DNA from: Devosia aquimaris
GTDB taxonomy: Bacteria > Pseudomonadota > Alphaproteobacteria > Rhizobiales > Devosiaceae
NCBI RefSeq assembly: GCF_020169335.1
Contig: NZ_JAIEZN010000001.1
Coordinates: 2,283,805-2,347,804, forward strand
Reading direction: 5' to 3'
DNA: 64,000 nucleotides
The translations under genes were made by a program, and so were the position numbers. Shown here in pieces: positions 54,632 to 64,000 of the stretch. Below the pieces are notes generated by a model, which was not told the origin of the DNA, ran no database searches, and saw only the letters and a program-made list of their open reading frames with translations. Position 1 is the first letter of the stretch, and every line of letters starts with the position of its first letter.

Positions 54632-57600
54632 TAGTCGCGCTCGTAGAACACGCCCAGGCTGGTGTTGCCGTTCTGATTGGCTGCGCCAGTGACCTTGAGG
54701 TCGTCGGTGACGTCGAGGTTGATCGTCACCTTGCTCTGCCCACCGGCGCCGGCCTGCACGCCAAGATAGACATTGTCCTGCAAATACGTGCCCGCCTGCA
54801 CGGCGACATTGCCCTTGTCGTCGGTCACCACGTCGAGGTCGGCGAGGCCAGCTGCGCCGCGCAGGCTGTCCACCAGTCCATTGCCGCCGCCGCCCACAAG
54901 CTCCGCCGCAGCCCCGGCCAGCTTGGCCAGTTGCAGCGGCGACAGTTCGCCCATCGAGCGCTTGAAGATCAGCCGGCTCAACACTTCGTCCTGCGGCAAC
55001 ATGGGACTTGAGGAGAAGCTCACATCGATATTGGAGGCGCGGCCCGACACCGTCACGAACACGGTGATGCCCTCGCCCTGCGTCCGCGCCACCAGGTTGA
55101 GCACCGGATCGAGATCGCCCACCAGCGTCACCGTTCCGGATTCAAAAGTCACCCGCTGGCCCAGGATCGAGAGACGTCCGCGATTGAGCGAGAAGGCGCC
55201 CACGGGCTGGATATCGCCAATCGGTCCAGTGATGCGCACCGATCCGCCCACTTCGGCATCCAGTCCGCGCCCGCGAATAAAGATCTGGTTGGGCGCACTG
55301 ACCGTGATGTCGAGCACCACGCCCTTGGGTCGGGTCTGCGGAATGGGTGCACCGGTACGGTCATCGATCCGCGCCCGCTGCAGCGTCTGCTCAACCGCCC
55401 TGGGTGCGGCCACATGGTCCACATCGATCAGTGTTGCGCCGCCGCCGAAATTCTCCGGCACCGTGATATCGGCCTTTTCCACCCGCACGGCGCCCGACAG
55501 CAGCGGCGAACCCGCCAGATTGCCGGTCAGCGCCAGATCGCCCGACACCGTCGCCACGAACAGATTGCCGTCAGCATAGCGGGCCGAATTGAGCCCGACG
55601 CGCACATCAGCCGGGAAGCCGCCCGTCAGTCCCACCGTGCCCGAGCCGGACACCGATCCGCCGGACGCCAGATTGGCGCTGATGCTATCGATACGCAGGC
55701 TCTGCCCGTCAAGGCGCGCCGATGCAGCAATGCCGACCAGTCGCAGGTTGAGCTCAGGGTCGACATAGCCGGCGCCGTTTGTGGTGACGCGCCCACCATA
55801 TTGCGGTGCCGCCAGCGAGCCGCTGACCTGCGCCTCGATATTGACCACCCCGCTCAACTGGCCACCACGATCGGCCACGAAACGATTGCCCAGCGCCAGC
55901 GGCGCCGAACCGCGCAGCGCCACGTTGAGGCCGCCACCACTCAGCGGCACCGTGCCCGAGCCGGTCACCGACAGACCACCCTGGCCCTGTGCAGTCAGCG
56001 AGGCCAGCGTCACACTGTTGTTGGCATAGCTGCCATTGGCAGACAGGCTCAGCGGCGTGATGCCAAAGCCATTGATCGCGGCAGCGCCGATACCGTCCGC
56101 CCGCGCCGAAAACTGAACCTGGGGATTGCTGCCCGTCCCCGTCACCTGCGCCTGGGCGTTGAGCGTGCCCGCCAGCCCCAGTTCCGGCAGGATCGTATTG
56201 GCGATCGACAGCGGCAGGGCCGTCACGTCGAGCGCGATGTTGAGCCGTTCACCAGCCGACCCGCTGGCGGTGATCGAACCCGAGCCCACGTTGAACCGCA
56301 CGGCATCCAGCGACACGCTCGATCCGGCGACTTGCACCACTGTCGGCTGCGCCAGCCGCGCCGCCAGCTGGCCTTGTTGCAGTGCCGCCCTGTCCAGGGC
56401 CAGTCGGTAGCCATCCTGGGTTGGTGTCAGCGCGCCGGCCACATCCACATTGGTCCCGGTCGCAAGCGCCGCCTGCGCATCAAAGCGCGTTGTGTCACCG
56501 CTCTGGCTGGCCTTGGCCGCCAACGTGTCGATGTCCAGCCCTGCCGCGGCCACGCCGCGCGCATTGATCGCGCCGTCCACCATCGGCACGCCGAACAGAT
56601 CGCCGATGCTGGCCGATACATCAGCCGAGGCCACGGCAATATCGTTGACCTTGAGACCGCTCACATCGGCGCGGATCGTGGCACTCTGCTTTTCGCCATC
56701 GGGCGCCAGCCGAAGGTCGGCATTGACCGCGCCCTCGGCGTCGACCAGCGCCAGCGCTGCCGCCACCGACACATCCGGCGACACAATCGTCAGCCCGCCA
56801 TTGATCAGCCCGGTCAGAGACACGCGCGCCAGCCCGCCACTGATCTGCGTCCCTGCGGCCTGGAAGTCGATATTGCTCAACGTCTGCTCGGCCGGTGTCA
56901 CGGCGACATCGGCAACCAGACTCGTACGGTGCCCATCAAGGCCCGCCGCACCATCAATCTTGCCCACGAGCCCGGCGTCGCTGTACTGCCCGGCAAAACC
57001 CAGCGCACCATCACGCAGTGCGCGCCCGGCGAGCGCACCCTGGGCAACCTTGGCGTCGAGATTGAGATCGATCAGCCCATCCTGTCCCTTGGCAGTGCCC
57101 ACCACGGCCAAGGCGCCCTGCGCCTGTTGGGACAGCAGCGCCAGGTCGCTCAGATCCAGAGTGAAGCCAAAATCGGCCAATGCATTGGAATAGGTGCCGT
57201 CTGCCAGCACCTGCAGCTGGTCATTGCCGATGCGGAACTGCTCGGCCGTGATGCCGGTTTCGTCGCGCGCCACACGTCCGCTCAGCTTCACCGTGCCCTG
57301 CAGCAGGCCGTCGGCAATGGCGTCGTCGATCGTCAGGTTGGTCCCCGTGCCATCCAGCGTCAGGTTGAACCCGCCGGTCAGCGGCGCAATCGTACCTGAG
57401 GCTTTCAGCGACAGTCCGCCGCCAAGCGTCCGGTCGGCCAGTCCCGAAAACGGGGCAATGCTCGAGGTCTCGATGCCGACATCCCCGGAAAAGTCCAGTC
57501 CATCGAGCTGGCCGGACAGCGCCGCCGTCAGCACGCCGCCCACCACGCGCAATTGCGCCAATTGCACCGGCTTGCCGGCCTCGTATAGGCCAGCCAGCCC

Positions 57601-58950
57601 GATTCCGATGCTTTGCCCCAGCGCCGCTTCGATGGCGTCGCTAGCCGCGATGCCAGTCAGCGTACCGTCGCCGTTGAACGTCACCATGCGTGCCGCGGGA
57701 TCGTCGAGTGCACTGGCCACCCCACCGGCCTTGAAGCTCAGATTCTCGGCCGCGAAGCCCGGCTGCGTGAAACCGCTCACCGTCAGATCGCTGGTCCAGT
57801 CCTGCGGACCAACGTCCGCCGTCCCGCCGAAATTGACATTGATCACGGCCGCATCGACCCGCGTAGCGCCGCCAGCAACCGGCAACACCACTGGATCGCC
57901 CGCCGGATCGGCCACGCGAGCTGTCAGCGACAGCTGGCGCAGGAAATTGTCTGCCGTGGTCTGCGCCGAGGCCTGCAGCGACAGCTGCCCGCCGCTCAGG
58001 CGCAGGCTGCTGATATCGAGCCCGCCGGCCGAGCGCACCAGAGCATTGGCGCTCAGGGCCGTCTCTTCACCGAAGAAGGGCCGGTAAGGCATCGCCACAA
58101 GCGTCGACAGTGGGCCGTGCAGATCGGCCGATACGGCGAAACCGTCGGCCTGTTGCTGCACTGTAGCCGCGCCGCTCAAGGCGGTCTGCCCATTGGCCTT
58201 GAGCTCCAGCGTGGTCTGCAGATCCGCCACCGGACCCTTGCCCGTCAGGTTCAGCGTCACCGCCGGCTTGTTCTCGATGCTCAGCAAATTGGCCAGCACG
58301 CCGTTTTCCGGCTCCACCAGCGATAGCGCGATGTCGACGCTATTGTCGGCGCGCGTATAGGCCAGATCCAGGTCAAGATTGCCGCCCGGGCCATCGAGCC
58401 GGACCACATCGACCTTGGTGTCGAGATTGCCGCCCTCAAGCGCAAATGCTCCCTCGACTGAGATCTCCGAACCCAGGCCGAACACGCTCTCGCCAAACGT
58501 CACCTTCGGCACGCTCAGCTGCTGCAGGACAATGGCCACCGGGAACTCCGGCACGCTGAAGCTGCCCGCTTCGGCCGGCGGCAGGTCCACAGCATCGCTG
58601 GGCACCGCATTGCGCAGATACTCGATGGAGTCCGCAGTCAGCGACCGCACGTCAAGCCGACCGGTGAACAGCGCCGCCTGGTTCCAGTTCAGCCGCGCAT
58701 TGGTCACGCGCAGCCAGACGCCCTGCTCGTCCGAGATGGTGATCTCGCGCACCGACACGTCCGATCCCAGCGCGCCATCGATATTGGAAATGCGGATCTG
58801 CCGCTCCGGCGTGGACAGACGATCCTGCACGAAGCTGGTCAGCCAGTCCTTCTGCTGATCCTCGTTCATGCTCAGCACGTCCTGGGCAAACAACGCCGCC
58901 GGCGCACCCAGGCCAACGATCACCAGCAAGACAAGCCACAACCGCCGCAT
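54628..58950 (-). CDS. tamB: Translocation and assembly module subunit TamB
   Basis: A 1440-residue envelope-spanning protein: N-terminal signal anchor (LWLVLLVIVGLGAPAALFA), a long beta-helical groove built of repetitive strands, and the conserved C-terminal TamB/DUF490 domain (SINRGR-type ...FSLNRGRLSILGQRVTFESG, SSPMLPQDEVLSRLIF, LGVFYERDY at the end). TamB bridges inner and outer membrane and is thought to move lipids or beta-barrel proteins outward together with TamA. The start overlaps the tamA stop by one base. Confidence 0.95.
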   Translation of the reverse strand: MRRLWLVLLVIVGLGAPAALFAQDVLSMNEDQQKDWLTSFVQDRLSTPERQIRISNIDGALGSDVSVREITISDEQGVWLRVTNARLNWNQAALFTGRLDVRSLTADSIEYLRNAVPSDAVDLPPAEAGSFSVPEFPVAIVLQQLSVPKVTFGESVFGLGSEISVEGAFALEGGNLDTKVDVVRLDGPGGNLDLDLAYTRADNSVDIALSLVEPENGVLANLLSIENKPAVTLNLTGKGPVADLQTTLELKANGQTALSGAATVQQQADGFAVSADLHGPLSTLVAMPYRPFFGEETALSANALVRSAGGLDISSLRLSGGQLSLQASAQTTADNFLRQLSLTARVADPAGDPVVLPVAGGATRVDAAVINVNFGGTADVGPQDWTSDLTVSGFTQPGFAAENLSFKAGGVASALDDPAARMVTFNGDGTLTGIAASDAIEAALGQSIGIGLAGLYEAGKPVQLAQLRVVGGVLTAALSGQLDGLDFSGDVGIETSSIAPFSGLADRTLGGGLSLKASGTIAPLTGGFNLTLDGTGTNLTIDDAIADGLLQGTVKLSGRVARDETGITAEQFRIGNDQLQVLADGTYSNALADFGFTLDLSDLALLSQQAQGALAVVGTAKGQDGLIDLNLDAKVAQGALAGRALRDGALGFAGQYSDAGLVGKIDGAAGLDGHRTSLVADVAVTPAEQTLSNIDFQAAGTQISGGLARVSLTGLINGGLTIVSPDVSVAAALALVDAEGAVNADLRLAPDGEKQSATIRADVSGLKVNDIAVASADVSASIGDLFGVPMVDGAINARGVAAAGLDIDTLAAKASQSGDTTRFDAQAALATGTNVDVAGALTPTQDGYRLALDRAALQQGQLAARLAQPTVVQVAGSSVSLDAVRFNVGSGSITASGSAGERLNIALDVTALPLSIANTILPELGLAGTLNAQAQVTGTGSNPQVQFSARADGIGAAAINGFGITPLSLSANGSYANNSVTLASLTAQGQGGLSVTGSGTVPLSGGGLNVALRGSAPLALGNRFVADRGGQLSGVVNIEAQVSGSLAAPQYGGRVTTNGAGYVDPELNLRLVGIAASARLDGQSLRIDSISANLASGGSVSGSGTVGLTGGFPADVRVGLNSARYADGNLFVATVSGDLALTGNLAGSPLLSGAVRVEKADITVPENFGGGATLIDVDHVAAPRAVEQTLQRARIDDRTGAPIPQTRPKGVVLDITVSAPNQIFIRGRGLDAEVGGSVRITGPIGDIQPVGAFSLNRGRLSILGQRVTFESGTVTLVGDLDPVLNLVARTQGEGITVFVTVSGRASNIDVSFSSSPMLPQDEVLSRLIFKRSMGELSPLQLAKLAGAAAELVGGGGNGLVDSLRGAAGLADLDVVTDDKGNVAVQAGTYLQDNVYLGVQAGAGGQSKVTINLDVTDDLKVTGAANQNGNTSLGVFYERDY

Positions 58951-60830
58951 CAGAACGCCTGCCCGATGCCGACATAGACCGCATAGTCGGAGTCACCGGC
59001 CTTCTTGTTGAGTGGCACGGCGACGTCGAGGCGCAGCGGCCCCAGGCCCGTGTAGTAGCGCACACCGGCACCCGCGCCAATGCGCAGGTCCGACAGGCCC
59101 GGGAACACATCGGCCGCCACATAGCCGCCATCGACAAAGCCGACAACGCCAATTGTATCTGTCACCTTGGCCCGCGCTTCCAGCGAACCTTCCAGCAAAT
59201 AGCGGCCGCCCGTCACAGTACCGGTGCCATTGTCGACGCCGATCGATTTGAAACCATAGCCGCGCACGGAGCCGCCGCCGCCGGCAAAGAACAGCTTGTC
59301 GGGCGGGATTTCCGCCAGGCTTGGTCCGAGCAGTACGCCAGCCTTAAGCCGGCCCGCCAGCACATAGGCGTCATTGTCGCCAAAGCCGAAATAGGTGCGC
59401 GCTTCCAGCGTCGCCCGCGCACCGGCATTGCCGTAGCGGAACTCGTAGAACGGATCGAGCGTGCCCTGAACATAGAACCCGGACGTCGCATCAACGCTGT
59501 CGTTGCGGAAATCGAACGTGCCTTCGCTGTAGAGCCCGGCCGTCGCGAAATCGCGCGTACCGAAGCTGTCGTCGAACCGGTTGCGCTCGAACTGCAGACC
59601 ACCCGAGACGGTGATCTGGTCAGAGAGGAAGTGACTGAGCCCCAGCTTTCCGCTGGCCGACGTCTCGGTATATTTCGGATAGACCGTGCGTTCCGCCGAA
59701 ATTGCCGCCACCAGATCGGTGTCCGGTGTCAGCAGTCCCGGCTTGGTGAACGTACCGCCGAACATATAGTCGAACTTGTCCGTCTCTATGGGGAAGGCAA
59801 TGCTCGCCACCCGCGCATCGAGCCGCAGCCGCTCGGCCTGGCCAAACAGGTTTCGCCACAAATGATAGGCTTCCAGCCCCAGGCCGTCGATAGAGGCATA
59901 GGTGGCGCCAAAGCCGAAGCGCGCGCCGGGTAGCTCCTGCACGATCAGCGTATAGGGCAGCAGTCCGTCTGCGCCCACCTTGTCGGCAGCTTCCAGCCGC
60001 GCCGCCCGGAACACTTCGAGCCGGTCCAGCCGCTTCTGCGCCCGCACCAGGGCATCCGGGTCGTATTCCTCGCCCACAGCAAGGCCCGTCTGCCGCCGCA
60101 CGAACGCGGGGTCCATGCGTTCGGTGCCGGTCACGGTGACGTCGCCAAAGGCGGCCTTGGGGCCGGGTTGAACGGTGATGGTCACATCGACCGTGGTGCT
60201 CTGATGGTCGGCCACCACATCGCGCGTGGCGATTTCCGCCTTGGGATAGCCTTGCTGCCGCCAGGCCTCGAGCGCCAGCGTTTCCGCCCTCAGGATGACG
60301 CTTGAGCGCGCGATCTGGCCAGTGCCAAACCCTTCCGTCATCGGCTGGGGCACCTGATCCCAGGGGTCACTGGTCGGCTGCGCCTGATTGATGATGTTGA
60401 CGCTGTTGAAGCGGAACAGGGGACCGGGGTCCACCACCAGCGCCACGTCCACCGGATCGGGCAGGTTGACGTCCGGCGCCAGCTTGGCTGCCTCCTGCCC
60501 GCCCACGCGGATGCTCACCGTGCCGCCGTAATAGCCTTCATTGTAGAGCGCAGCCACGATGCGGCGGTAGTCACCCCGCGCCTTGGCCAATAGGCCCGCT
60601 GCGCCCGAAGCCGGTTCGCCCGCATCGGCCACCAGCGCCGAGGCATTGCGCACAACGCTCTCGAGCGCGCTGTCGGCATTGACCGTCACAACGACACTAT
60701 AGGGCTGCGGGTCGGCGATGACGGCATCGGGATCGACCGCATTGGCGTCCTCGAACAGTCTGATGCCGAAAATTTCGAACGCACTGGCCGGTGCCGCGCC
60801 CAGGCCGAATCCGGCTGTCGCAACGCACAC
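58950..60830 (-). CDS. tamA: Translocation and assembly module outer-membrane protein TamA
   Basis: About 626 residues: POTRA-like repeats in the first 300 residues (VSIRVGGQEAAKLAPDV, VTVTGTERMDPAFVRRQTGL), then a C-terminal Omp85 barrel with GGGSVRGYGFKSIG, the conserved (V/I)RG-F/Y loop motif, and an aromatic C-terminus (YVGIGQAF). The start is unclear: GTG 60830 leaves a signal sequence without a basic end, and an in-frame stop lies about 50 bp upstream with no ATG between. Co-transcribed with tamB (TGATG overlap). Confidence 0.9.
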   Translation of the reverse strand: MCVATAGFGLGAAPASAFEIFGIRLFEDANAVDPDAVIADPQPYSVVVTVNADSALESVVRNASALVADAGEPASGAAGLLAKARGDYRRIVAALYNEGYYGGTVSIRVGGQEAAKLAPDVNLPDPVDVALVVDPGPLFRFNSVNIINQAQPTSDPWDQVPQPMTEGFGTGQIARSSVILRAETLALEAWRQQGYPKAEIATRDVVADHQSTTVDVTITVQPGPKAAFGDVTVTGTERMDPAFVRRQTGLAVGEEYDPDALVRAQKRLDRLEVFRAARLEAADKVGADGLLPYTLIVQELPGARFGFGATYASIDGLGLEAYHLWRNLFGQAERLRLDARVASIAFPIETDKFDYMFGGTFTKPGLLTPDTDLVAAISAERTVYPKYTETSASGKLGLSHFLSDQITVSGGLQFERNRFDDSFGTRDFATAGLYSEGTFDFRNDSVDATSGFYVQGTLDPFYEFRYGNAGARATLEARTYFGFGDNDAYVLAGRLKAGVLLGPSLAEIPPDKLFFAGGGGSVRGYGFKSIGVDNGTGTVTGGRYLLEGSLEARAKVTDTIGVVGFVDGGYVAADVFPGLSDLRIGAGAGVRYYTGLGPLRLDVAVPLNKKAGDSDYAVYVGIGQAF

Positions 60831-61078
60831 CGCGCAAATACTCGTGACCAGACGCGCTATATGCAGTGGACCAATTCCCGCCCGTTACGCTTCAACCAGA
60901 CAAAGGCTGAAGCCAATTTAGCCCCTTGGTCGCAACAGACCATTAACAGTGCGCCCACCTGCCGGGCAGACGGGAGATGGCGTTACTGTACCGGCTTTGC
61001 GCCCTGCCACACAAGCAAGCTGGCTCCGGCAATGGGAAATTGTGATCGTCCGGCAACAGCCCGACACTGGCCCAGCCA
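60831..61078. other. Intergenic region between macB and tamA
   Basis: A 248-bp gap; both flanking genes are on the minus strand, so it should hold the tamA-tamB promoter and the macB 3' end. I could not identify a convincing promoter. An inverted repeat CACTGGCCC/GGGCCAGTG (61065-61073 and 61087-61095) straddles the macB stop and might act in termination. Confidence 0.5.
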
Positions 61079-63028
61079 CTATTCGCGGGCCAGTGCCTCT
61101 ACCGGGTCGAGCCGCGCTGCCGAGCGGGCCGGCATGAAGCCGAACACCACGCCGATCACGCTGGCCGACAGGATCGCCAGCATGATCGATTCCGTCGAAT
61201 AGGCCAGCACGGCCCCCGGCACCATGGTGGTCAGCAGGGCACCCAGCCCAAAACTCAACCCCACGCCGGCAGCGCCGCCGATGAAGCACACCAGCACCGC
61301 CTCGATGAGGAATTGCCGCAGGATGTCGCCGCGCCGGGCGCCCACCGCCATGCGAATGCCGATCTCCTTGGTGCGCTCGGAGACGCTGACCAGCATGATG
61401 TTCATCACCCCGATGCCGCCCACTACCAGCGAGATGACGGCAATGGTCGAAATCAGCAGCGTCAGCGTCGCCGAGGTCGATTCGATGGTGTCGCGGATAG
61501 TGGCGGTGTTCTGCAGGAAAAAGTCGCTCTTGCCGCCATGCAGCCGCGTTACCAGTTCGGTGATCTCGCTCTCGGCCTGCGCCATGTCATAATCGTCGCT
61601 GACCCGCACCGAAATCGAGCTGAGATAGGATCGGCCCAGGATACGGTCCATGGCGGTGGTATAGGGCACATAGACATTGGCCGAATTGCCGCCCGGGCCG
61701 AATCCGCTGACCGTGTCCACGACACCGATCACCCGGACCGGCACCTTGCCGAGCAGGATCACCTGTCCAACGGGGTCTTCGCCATTGACGAAAAAGGCGT
61801 CCCGCGCATTGCCGTCGATCACCGCATCCTGCGTCCGCTGGTTGATGCTCTGGGCAGTGAACCCCGTGCCGGCTGCGAAAGTGCGGCCATTGACCTGGAA
61901 ATAACCCTCGCCCACCCCGGTGACCGTGGCATTGGACGAGGTATTGCGAAAGAGCACCGTCGCATTGGTCGACACCTGCGGCGAGACGCTATTGGTATAG
62001 GGCTGTTGCGCGAGCGCCGCCGCGTCGCTGGGCACCAGCGTCTGGATGCGGTTTGAGCGCCGATCGCCAAACCCCGATCCGGGATAGACATTGATCGTGT
62101 TGGTACCGATCGAGGCGATATTGGCCAGCACGGTCTGCTGGCTGCCTTGCCCCAGCGCCACTACGCTCACCACCGAAGCGATGCCGATGATGATGCCCAG
62201 CATGGTCAGGAACGTACGCAACTTGTGCGCCACCATGGCGCGCACGGCCATGCGGAGCGCTTCCGTGCCGCGGTCGATGCCCTCACGCCAGCGCGCGATG
62301 CGGCGGATGCTCTCCTTGGGTCGCGCGACCACAGGCGCCTCGCCGGTGCGGCGGTCGGCGATGATTCTGCCATCGGAAATCTCGATCACCCGCTCGGCCT
62401 GCGCGGCAATGGCCGGGTCATGTGTCACGATGATGATGGTGTGCCCGTCCCGGTGCAACTCACCCAGCAGCGCCAGCAGTTCCTTGCCGCTCTTGCTGTC
62501 GAGCGCGCCGGTCGGCTCGTCGGCCAGGATCACCTCGCCGCCGTTCATCAGCGCGCGCGCCACGCTGACACGCTGTTGCTGGCCGCCCGACAGCGCATTG
62601 GGCCGATGCGTCAGCCGCTCGCCCAGCCCCAGCCGGGTGAGCAGCGCCGTTGCCCGCTTGCGGCGTGTCGCCCCCGCGATGCCCGCATAGATCGCCGGCA
62701 TCTCCACATTTTCGACAGCGTCCAGATCGGCCAGCAGCTGATATCGCTGGAAGATGAAGCCGAAATGCTCGCGCCGCAGCTCGGCCAGCGCATCGGGCGC
62801 CAGCTTGCTCACATCGCGCCCGGCAAAGGTGAACGTGCCGCTGGTGGGCCGGTCCAGGCACCCCAGGATGTTCATCAGCGTCGACTTGCCCGAACCCGAC
62901 TGGCCGATGATCGCCACCAGCTCGCCCTGGGCAATGTCGAGATCGACATTGTCGAGCACCGTCACCGCTTCCGCGCCCGTCTGGAACCTGCGCGTCAGCC
63001 CGCGGACCGAGATCAATGGCGTGCTCAC
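61079..63028 (-). CDS. macB: MacB-type ABC transporter (ATPase fused to permease)
   Basis: A 649-residue protein. Residues 1-230 are the ATPase (Walker [28 protein letters not shown], Walker [13 protein letters not shown]). Then come one transmembrane helix (near 285), a large periplasmic MacB domain ([35 protein letters not shown]) and three C-terminal helices with the FtsX motif [22 protein letters not shown]. Starts with GTG at 63028, overlapping the macA stop (GTGA). Members export macrolides, peptides, toxins or siderophores; the substrate here is unknown. Confidence 0.93.
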   Translation of the reverse strand: MSTPLISVRGLTRRFQTGAEAVTVLDNVDLDIAQGELVAIIGQSGSGKSTLMNILGCLDRPTSGTFTFAGRDVSKLAPDALAELRREHFGFIFQRYQLLADLDAVENVEMPAIYAGIAGATRRKRATALLTRLGLGERLTHRPNALSGGQQQRVSVARALMNGGEVILADEPTGALDSKSGKELLALLGELHRDGHTIIIVTHDPAIAAQAERVIEISDGRIIADRRTGEAPVVARPKESIRRIARWREGIDRGTEALRMAVRAMVAHKLRTFLTMLGIIIGIASVVSVVALGQGSQQTVLANIASIGTNTINVYPGSGFGDRRSNRIQTLVPSDAAALAQQPYTNSVSPQVSTNATVLFRNTSSNATVTGVGEGYFQVNGRTFAAGTGFTAQSINQRTQDAVIDGNARDAFFVNGEDPVGQVILLGKVPVRVIGVVDTVSGFGPGGNSANVYVPYTTAMDRILGRSYLSSISVRVSDDYDMAQAESEITELVTRLHGGKSDFFLQNTATIRDTIESTSATLTLLISTIAVISLVVGGIGVMNIMLVSVSERTKEIGIRMAVGARRGDILRQFLIEAVLVCFIGGAAGVGLSFGLGALLTTMVPGAVLAYSTESIMLAILSASVIGVVFGFMPARSAARLDPVEALARE

Positions 63029-64000
63029 GGCCGCCCGCCGATAAACCCGCCTGCGCCGCCAAATCGGCTGCCGCCAGCGCCGCCGGCCCGATTGCCCGCG
63101 CCCCGCGCCCCGCCGCCCGACACAACCTCGTCGCCTTCGTTCAGCCCACTGGTAATCTCGGCCATCACATTGTTGTTCAGGCCCACCTCGATCCTGCGTG
63201 GCGTCGTGGTCTGCGTTGCCGGGTCATAAACCATCACCATGGTTTCGCCCCGGGGGTTCTTCTGCGTCACCAGCGCCGAGCTCAGCGTCAGCACATCATG
63301 CGCCTCATCCAGCACAATGGTCACCTGCGCAGTCATCGAGATGCGCAGCTTGTGGTCCGGGTTGGGCACGTCGAACAACCCGTTGTAGTACACGGCCGTA
63401 TCCGTGCTGCTGCTGTCCGAATTGATCGAGGTTGGCGCAGGCTCCACCTCGCGCAGCTTGGCATCGATCTGCACGTCCGGTTCCCCCAGGATGGTGAAAT
63501 AGACCCGCTGCCCGGCTGCCACGCGCACCACATCGGCCTCCGAGATTTCGGCCTTGATCACCATGGTGTCGAGATCGGCGATCTTGACGATGGTCGGAAT
63601 GGTCGAGTTGGCGTTGACGGTCTGTCCCTGCTCCACCAGCAGCGCCACCACCGTACCGTCGCTGGGCGCCACGATCTTGGTCCGTGCCAGGTTCAGCTCC
63701 GCCGATTCCACACTGAGTTCGGCCTGCGCCACCTGCGCATCGAGCTGGTCGATCTGCGCCGCCGCTGAATCAACCGCTGCCTGTGCCGTGTCCAGGTCGG
63801 TCTGTGAGACAAGGCTATTGGCATTGAGTTGCTTGTTGCGCTCCAGGGCCGCAGTGGCCTTGACCAGCGTCGCTTCCTGGCTGCGCTTTTGTGCCTTGAT
63901 ACCGGCCAGCACCGCCTGCGCCGTTTTGACAGCATTCTCCTGGTCGAGGCTGTCGATCTCGGCGATCAGATCACCCTTCTTGATCGACTGCCCCAGCGAG
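63025..64000 (-). CDS. macA: MacA-type periplasmic adaptor, C-terminal part (5' end outside window)
   Basis: At least 324 residues, open to the right edge. The lipoyl half-motif [27 protein letters not shown] is followed by a coiled-coil hairpin (about [16 protein letters not shown] to [13 protein letters not shown]), the second lipoyl half [17 protein letters not shown], a beta-barrel and a membrane-proximal domain. This is the membrane-fusion protein partner of MacB. The C-terminus is a Gly/Arg-rich tail ([17 protein letters not shown]), unusual for adaptors. The gene overlaps macB by four bases. Confidence 0.92.
   Translation of the reverse strand, partial: SLGQSIKKGDLIAEIDSLDQENAVKTAQAVLAGIKAQKRSQEATLVKATAALERNKQLNANSLVSQTDLDTAQAAVDSAAAQIDQLDAQVAQAELSVESAELNLARTKIVAPSDGTVVALLVEQGQTVNANSTIPTIVKIADLDTMVIKAEISEADVVRVAAGQRVYFTILGEPDVQIDAKLREVEPAPTSINSDSSSTDTAVYYNGLFDVPNPDHKLRISMTAQVTIVLDEAHDVLTLSSALVTQKNPRGETMVMVYDPATQTTTPRRIEVGLNNNVMAEITSGLNEGDEVVSGGGARGAGNRAGGAGGSRFGGAGGFIGGRP

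Noticed and set aside
55414-57399. 661-codon open frame on the plus strand opposite tamB
   Set aside because: Arg/His/Gln-rich low-complexity translation, fully inside a well-supported tamB; shadow frame.
61079-64000. Macrolide resistance determinant
   Set aside because: MacAB-type pumps transport many substrates; nothing in the sequence shows antibiotic specificity.

Overview
The window is a gene-dense, high-GC stretch of a bacterial chromosome with no rRNA, tRNA, prophage, insertion sequence or CRISPR array that I could find. The TCA block (mdh, sucC, sucD, odhA, odhB and lpd clustered on one strand), an Omp19/Inh-type lipoprotein, an EcfG-type general-stress promoter and many rhizobial-type ABC and TRAP transporters point to an alphaproteobacterium of the order Hyphomicrobiales. 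A Devosia-like genome is my best guess; this is inference from gene content, not a database match.

Layout, left to right. 1-2.5 kb (+): the end of a mannitol/polyol dehydrogenase and an FGGY pentulose kinase, followed by a three-copy 22-bp tandem repeat. 2.6-9.3 kb (+): a three-gene block of transglutaminase-DUF2126, circularly permuted ATP-grasp/alpha-E and a second transglutaminase, a predicted peptide-bond-forming system of unknown product. 9.3-10.7 kb (+): an EcfG-type stress promoter followed by four small membrane or envelope proteins. 10.8-11.6 kb (-): a YdcF-family protein. 11.7-16.5 kb (+): a polar amino-acid ABC transporter with a thiamine-binding-like protein and an M14-type deacylase. 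16.5-23.2 kb: a signalling region with a GGDEF/EAL protein, an alpha-oxoamine synthase with a response regulator, and, convergent to them across a perfect 30-bp hairpin, a six-helix hybrid histidine kinase with a second response regulator. The architecture recalls Cqs/Lqs quorum sensing and is the most interesting candidate system here.

23.3-31.5 kb (mainly -): hexuronate and pectin catabolism, with uxuA, kdgF, kduD, kduI, a FadR-type regulator and a complete TRAP transporter. A set of three operator-like half-sites lies upstream of the TRAP operon. 31.8-46.0 kb (-): the TCA region, with a LysE exporter, MAPEG protein, SDR and several proteins of unknown function interspersed, then zapE. 46.2-47.2 kb (-): an Omp19/Inh lipoprotein and a DUF2007-like protein. 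47.4-53.1 kb (+): the yejBEF-yejA peptide/microcin C-type ABC importer. 53.2-64.0 kb: a methyltransferase (-), a DUF1223 protein (+), the tamB-tamA outer-membrane assembly pair (-) and a macAB-type efflux pair (-), with macA running off the right edge.

No stretch longer than about 300 bp lacks a gene. The longest gaps are 31512-31804, 60831-61078, 40069-40301 and 47152-47381; what they hold is stated in the features. Start codons were often moved from the longest reading frame to an internal start with a visible Shine-Dalgarno sequence; these choices are explained per gene.
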